64,000 nt of DNA from Firm-04 sp045596625. GTDB taxonomy: Bacteria > Bacillota > Clostridia > Oscillospirales > Ruminococcaceae. The stretch is from the NCBI GenBank assembly GCA_045596625.1, contig JAZOCU010000026.1:1-64000 (forward strand). Direction: 5' to 3'. Every line of letters begins with the position of its first letter. The first letter of the stretch is position 1. Shown piece by piece: positions 60,430-64,000 of this stretch. Made by a program: the position numbers and the translations under genes. The notes under the pieces are model-generated. The model worked only from the letters and a program-made list of their open reading frames with translations, was not told where the DNA came from and made no database searches.

Positions 60430-60554
60430 TGCTAGTTCCTTTCTGCGCTCATTCTGCGGATGCGGAATTTGTCATCCGAGCGCTTTCGAGAAGCAGTACC
60501 GACATTGTCCCCCAAAAGCGGGACACAGAGTCGGAAAGGGCTTCAGCTGCGTTC

Positions 60555-60704
60555 TTATTTGGTTTCCTTATGCGTGGTGTGCTTGTTGCAGAATCTGCAG
60601 TGCTTTTTCAGTTCGATTCTGTCGGGGTCATTTTTCTTGTTCTTCTTGGAAACATAGTTCCGGCGTTTGCACTCAGTGCAAGCCAAAGTGATCTTCACTC
60701 GCAT
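60555..60704 (-). CDS. rpmG: 50S ribosomal protein L33
   Basis: 49 aa. Starts MRVKITLACTECKRRNY and contains KKHCRFCNKHT; the two CxxC pairs make this the zinc-binding form. AGGAGG lies 9 bases before the ATG. First gene of the rpmG-secE-nusG-rplK-rplA run; the 125-base gap to secE holds GC-rich hairpins but no tRNA. Confidence 0.95.
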   Translation of the reverse strand: MRVKITLACTECKRRNYVSKKNKKNDPDRIELKKHCRFCNKHTTHKETK

Positions 60705-60861
60705 TTGTCGGCACCTCCTGTATCAGATTTTTCGCATATACAGCAGCGTTGTGCCGAATGCGAAACAAGTTTGCCTCCCTCTGTGATGCGGAGCGTTCCG
60801 GCGTTGTGCAAGCACCACACAAGCGGGATACCGATTTGCTTTTTAAGCCGTAAATAGGCAT
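60673..60861 (-). CDS. Possible leader ORF in the rpmG 5' region (62 codons)
   Basis: ATG at 60861 follows GGAGGTG with 8-9 bases; the ORF runs into the start of rpmG. The peptide has no recognised motif and looks random in its second half. The ribosome site itself is one arm of a small hairpin (60871-60875 with 60882-60886). It could be a control ORF or chance. Confidence 0.25.
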   Translation of the reverse strand: MPIYGLKSKSVSRLCGACTTPERSASQREANLFRIRHNAAVYAKNLIQEVPTNASEDHFGLH

Positions 60862-60892
60862 AAAAAAGACACCTCCGCAAAGAGGTAGTACA

Positions 60893-60933
60893 ATCATAAC
60901 ACAAAAAGCGGACTTTGTCAAGTCCGCTTTTTT
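60893..60933 (-). promoter_or_regulatory. Overlapping ychF terminator and rpmG promoter
   Basis: Minus strand: stem of 13 pairs (60932-60920 with 60915-60903) with loop GACA. The last two stem bases plus the loop form TTGACA (60921-60916), the -35 box; 17 bases on is TATGAT (60898-60893). So the same bases end ychF transcription and start that of rpmG. Confidence 0.85.
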
Positions 60934-61022
60934 GATTTTATGCCGTTTTTCCATGCTTTTGGCGATTCTTACAAGAAACAGCGACGCAGCATCCGGTCGG
61001 ATTGTCGGCTTTGTATGCAGAT

Positions 61023-62117
61023 TTACGAGGTGAAATGGAAGGTGATGATATCACCGTCGGCGACCTCATAGGTTTTGCCTTCCATTCGCACAAGACCTTT
61101 TTCCTTCGCAACGCTGATGCTGCCGTTTGCCATGAAGTCATCAAAAGCAATGACTTCGGCACGGATAAAGCCTTTTTCGAAATCGGTATGGATTTTTCCG
61201 GCTGCCTGCGGTGCTTTGGTTCCTTTGGTGATCGTCCATGCGCGGCATTCATCGCTGCCTGCGGTGAGGAAGGAGATCAGACCCAGCAAAGCATAACTTG
61301 CTTGGATGATACGGCTCAGACCCGATTCCTGCAGTCCCAGCTCTTCGAGGAACATCGCCTGATCCTCTTCGCTCATGCCGGAGATTTCAGCCTCGATCTG
61401 TGCGCAGATCGGGAATACGGCAGCTTGTTCTGCGGCAGCAATCGCTTGGACAGCCTGATAATGGGGATTGTTTTCATAATCGGAAGAGAAATCCGCTTCC
61501 GAGAGATTGGCGGCATAGATGACAGCCTTTGCGGTGAGGAAGGGTGTTTCGATCAGCATAGCAAACTCTTCCTCGGAACAATCGAAGCTGCGGACGGGAT
61601 TGCCTTCGGTAAGATGTTCCAGCAGACGTTCCATGACAGCGACATCGGCCAGATACTTCTTATCGCCTTTTGCGAGCTTTTTAGTGCGGTCAATACGGCG
61701 TTCCAGCAGCTCAATATCGGAAAAGATCAGCTCCAGATTGATGACTTCCACATCACGGGCGGGATCCACCGAGCCGTCAACGTGTACGATGTTATCGTCC
61801 TCAAAGCACCGTACCACATGGATGATCGCATCCATTTCCCGGATATCCGCAAGAAAACGGTTGCCCAGACCTTCGCCCTTGGAAGCACCCTTTACCAGAC
61901 CTGCGATATCGACAAACATAAGGGTTGCGGGCGTGAATTTTTTTGGTTGATAGCATTTTGCCAGCGCATCCAGACGGGAATCGGGCACTGAAACGATACC
62001 TACGTTCTTATCAATGGTGCAGAAAGGGTAGTTTGCGGATTCCGCACCGGCGTTGGTAAGTGCATTGAACAGCGTGCTTTTTCCTACGTTGGGCAGACCA
62101 ACCATACCAAGTTTCAT
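61023..62117 (-). CDS. ychF: Redox-responsive GTPase/ATPase YchF (OLA1)
   Basis: 364 aa. G1 motif GLPNVGKSTLFNALT, FVDIAGLVKGASKGEGLGNRFL, the altered G4 motif AANLSE in place of NKxD that makes YchF prefer ATP, and a C-terminal TGS domain (AWTITKGTKAPQAAGKIHTDFEKGFIRAEV in shape). It binds ribosomes. Start 62117 has GGAGG 7-8 bases upstream. Confidence 0.96.
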   Translation of the reverse strand: MKLGMVGLPNVGKSTLFNALTNAGAESANYPFCTIDKNVGIVSVPDSRLDALAKCYQPKKFTPATLMFVDIAGLVKGASKGEGLGNRFLADIREMDAIIHVVRCFEDDNIVHVDGSVDPARDVEVINLELIFSDIELLERRIDRTKKLAKGDKKYLADVAVMERLLEHLTEGNPVRSFDCSEEEFAMLIETPFLTAKAVIYAANLSEADFSSDYENNPHYQAVQAIAAAEQAAVFPICAQIEAEISGMSEEDQAMFLEELGLQESGLSRIIQASYALLGLISFLTAGSDECRAWTITKGTKAPQAAGKIHTDFEKGFIRAEVIAFDDFMANGSISVAKEKGLVRMEGKTYEVADGDIITFHFTS

Positions 62118-62205
62118 ATTATTTCCTCCATGATGCAGTATCTTTACACAAAGCATCGCGCCGGCGCTGATGCAAGAGCCATCGGGCAGCCGACGCGAAG
62201 CACAT

Positions 62206-62892
62206 TTATTTTTTCCGTTTGATGAGTGTTCCCAGCAGGAAGCAGCCTGCTGCGGCAGCGGTGATGACCGCCGCTTTTTTCAATACGGATTTAGACAATG
62301 TTATAGTCTTTTTGCCTGTTTTCAGCACGAGGATATCCTTGTGTGAGCGATCCCAGCCATCGGGGAATACGATGTTATGCCGCTGCGGTCTGTCGTAATT
62401 TCTGGGGTCGGGTTCGAGTGCCTCGCAGGCAGCGATATTCAGATCGGGAATGCCGGCGATGGTGCATACGGCACCGCAGGCGACAAAACGGAAGGTCAGT
62501 GCTTCAGCCGCCGCCGGTGCCACAAAAGGAATGGCATACAGCAGCCAGCCGTTCTTTTCAAGCACAGGCTTTGTGAAATCACGATTGAGTTTGAAGGTGA
62601 GACGGTCCTCCCAGTTATCACCGAAAATCTCCAGATAGCACACTTCGTCATAGCGATCGTTTTCGCCGCCGTTGAGCCAGAAGCAGAAGCGATATTCCTC
62701 GCCGGATTCGAGCCAGCCGCTTTCAATCGGAATTTTCGAGAGGATGCTTGTCCAGTTATACCACCAATCTGCCAGCTGCCAAGCTTCGGCAGGCTTACCG
62801 TCAAAGCCGGCAACGGTGAGCCGCTTTGCAATATTGGTGGGAATCATGGCATCGGGTTCCCAGCGTTCGGGACAAAAGAACAGATCTGCCAT
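62206..62892 (-). CDS. Hypothetical tail-anchored protein
   Basis: 228 aa. No signal peptide; a beta-rich soluble part rich in Trp (WQLADWWYNWTSIL, GWLLYAIPFVAP) and a single C-terminal membrane helix (about 204-222) ending KRKK, as in tail-anchored proteins. I do not recognise a family. Start 62892 has AAAGGCGG about 9-12 bases upstream. It ends 89 bases before ychF and probably shares its transcript. Confidence 0.75.
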   Translation of the reverse strand: MADLFFCPERWEPDAMIPTNIAKRLTVAGFDGKPAEAWQLADWWYNWTSILSKIPIESGWLESGEEYRFCFWLNGGENDRYDEVCYLEIFGDNWEDRLTFKLNRDFTKPVLEKNGWLLYAIPFVAPAAAEALTFRFVACGAVCTIAGIPDLNIAACEALEPDPRNYDRPQRHNIVFPDGWDRSHKDILVLKTGKKTITLSKSVLKKAAVITAAAAGCFLLGTLIKRKK

Positions 62893-62939
62893 CAGAATCA
62901 ACCGCCTTTCCGCACAGAATCATCTGTACATGATATTTT

Positions 62940-62969
62940 ATTGTATCATATACAGGGTGATATTGTCAA
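62940..62969 (-). promoter_or_regulatory. Promoter of the tail-anchored protein gene and ychF
   Basis: Minus strand TTGACA (62969-62964), 18 bases, TACAAT (62945-62940). Confidence 0.7.
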
Positions 62970-62991
62970 GGGTTACGAGGCGTTCTGCCGA

Positions 62992-63033
62992 GAAAAAAAG
63001 TAGCCCCATCTGCAGAGAACAGCAGCATGGGGC
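62992..63033 (-). terminator. Terminator downstream of the esterase gene
   Basis: GCCCCAT/ATGGGGC (63027-63033 with 63003-63009) with a long loop, then seven T on the minus strand. A second hairpin without T-run lies at 63123-63132/63147-63156. The 62893-63213 gap holds no gene that I can support. Confidence 0.75.
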
Positions 63034-63213
63034 GCCCATGGGGCAAAGGGTGTTTTTCGGAGAACACAATGTCGATCTGACGATCAGACTGCTTTGCAAT
63101 CTGATAGATCCAGTATAGCACAGCTGCCCTGTCGGACATTGTCGAAACAGGGCAGCAGATTTCATTTTTTTGCATCGAAACCGGCAGCGGTTTGAAAAAA
63201 CAGTCGCTGATGT

Positions 63214-64000
63214 TCAGAACGCATCGGTGCGATGGGTGCGGAAGGGCATAAGAGGCAGACCGTTTTGGCCGTAGATATGTACTTCTGTAAAATTTGACCA
63301 AGCATAGCGTGCATAGCAGGGTGTCGATACCTCTTCTGCGGTCAGCAGGATCTTTTCTTCCATAAGCACTGCCGTTGCCGGATAGAAGCAGCGGTCTTCG
63401 CCGGCAAGCATAAAGCCTGTGGGTTCGCCATGCAGCGCAAAACCTTGTGCAGCATTTTCAATACGGATGACCATGGTGCTGCCGATGACATAATGATCCC
63501 GATACATAGGGGCGCAGGCATCTTCTTTGCCGATAATGCCATAGACCTCGCAGAGTGCCTGTAATGCCAGACGCTCTCCTACGGTTTTCTTTTCGGTGGG
63601 ATGGATATTATCCAGCTCGCCGCAATCGGCAAGCACCGCAAGTCCCGTGTGTTTCAGAGCGTGGTAAACATCTGCCTGCGCTTCTCTGATTTTACACCAG
63701 TGCTGATAATCGGGATCGTGCCGATAACGGAACATGGGGAGCTGTACATTCAGGAAGGGCAGGGTAGGATCCTGCCAGTCGCTGCGCCATTTTCCGATCA
63801 AAGCTGACAGCAGCAGGGCGTAGGTATCGGGACGGTGATCGTCGGATTCTCCTTGATAATAGAGAAATCCCCGCAGCGTATAGGGGCAGACTCTTGACAG
63901 CATGGTCTCATACAGTCCGCCGGGGCGATATTCGTTTTTGGGCCCCATCGGGCCGGGATAGCGGGATTCACCGCAGACTTCCAGGACTCGATCCCATGAA
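63214..64000 (-). CDS. Sialate O-acetylesterase-like (SGNH) protein, N-terminus beyond window
   Basis: 262 residues visible; the frame stays open to the right edge, so the nucleophile block is outside. Seen are RGFLYYQGESDDHRPDTY (the conserved WYQGESN-type motif), GKWRSDWQDPTLPFLNVQLP, REAQADVYHALKHTGLAVL, and the catalytic Asp/His in DNIHPTEKKTVGERLAL. This matches the DUF303 sialic-acid esterase family, which in gut bacteria removes acetyl groups from sialic acid or xylan. The visible part has no dockerin or membrane segment. Terminator at 62992. Confidence 0.88.
   Translation of the reverse strand, partial: SWDRVLEVCGESRYPGPMGPKNEYRPGGLYETMLSRVCPYTLRGFLYYQGESDDHRPDTYALLLSALIGKWRSDWQDPTLPFLNVQLPMFRYRHDPDYQHWCKIREAQADVYHALKHTGLAVLADCGELDNIHPTEKKTVGERLALQALCEVYGIIGKEDACAPMYRDHYVIGSTMVIRIENAAQGFALHGEPTGFMLAGEDRCFYPATAVLMEEKILLTAEEVSTPCYARYAWSNFTEVHIYGQNGLPLMPFRTHRTDAF

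Noticed and set aside
60430..60554. Searched for a tRNA-Trp between rpmG and secE
   Set aside because: Only GC-rich hairpins; no acceptor, anticodon or T-arm can be placed.
1..64000. Insertion sequences, prophage, integrase or attachment sites
   Set aside because: No transposase, integrase or phage gene, and no terminal inverted repeats with flanking duplications were seen.

Overview
The window looks like chromosome of a cellulosome-forming, sporulation-lineage Firmicute close to Ruminococcus (Oscillospiraceae). Direct reasons: four proteins carry dockerin or cohesin modules (a cohesin/divergent-dockerin fragment, a papain-like peptidase with five SH3b repeats, a double CE12 esterase, a GH74 xyloglucanase). 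In addition there is a GH5 lipoprotein, the spore protease gene gpr next to rpsT, lipoboxes, strong AAGGAGG ribosome sites, a T-box, and mostly TTGACA/17 bp/TATAAT promoters. Genus is inference; species is not claimed.

Layout. 1-8.5 kb: the tail of a scaffoldin-like gene, then a tight leftward run moxR / DUF58 / transglutaminase / dockerin-peptidase / small protein. 8.7-15.5 kb: zinc-ribbon TM2 protein, VTC polyphosphate-polymerase-like protein, DUF4956 membrane protein, Cthe_2159-like lipoprotein, NapH-like ferredoxin and, convergently, a CotH kinase lipoprotein. 16-22.9 kb: double-CE12 dockerin esterase, HtrA protease, GH5 glucanase lipoprotein, Thr-rich lipoprotein. 22.9-33 kb: FAD oxidoreductase, DUF421/DUF4363 pair, rpsT and gpr, an orphan small transcription unit, an orphan ABC binding protein, a 1147-residue LRR protein, a FucO-like alcohol dehydrogenase. 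34-42 kb: GH74-dockerin, and a BadF-type activase / 2-hydroxyacyl-CoA dehydratase-like cluster. 42-46.7 kb: TatD and small membrane proteins with an HTH regulator. 46.7-51 kb: metA and a three-gene biotin-dependent carboxyl-transfer operon lacking biotin carboxylase and membrane subunits. 51-58 kb: tRNA-Arg, a PadR/DUF1700/DUF4097 operon, a T-box-controlled leuA-leuC-leuD-ilvN operon, tRNA-Lys. 58-64 kb: rpmG-secE-nusG-rplK-rplA, ychF, a tail-anchored hypothetical protein, and a sialate O-acetylesterase-like gene cut by the window end.

Together: extracellular hydrolases for xyloglucan (GH74), beta-glucan (GH5) and acetylated pectin (CE12) feed sugars to a fermentative cell; the transcarboxylase-like trio and FucO-like dehydrogenase fit propionate/succinate or propanediol metabolism. 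The most intriguing candidates for undescribed biology are the VTC/DUF4956/beta-helix/CotH cluster, the apparent cotranscription of a dockerin-bearing peptidase with a MoxR-transglutaminase module, and the BadF/dehydratase-like cluster. Starts were chosen from Shine-Dalgarno placement; three genes appear to begin with TTG.
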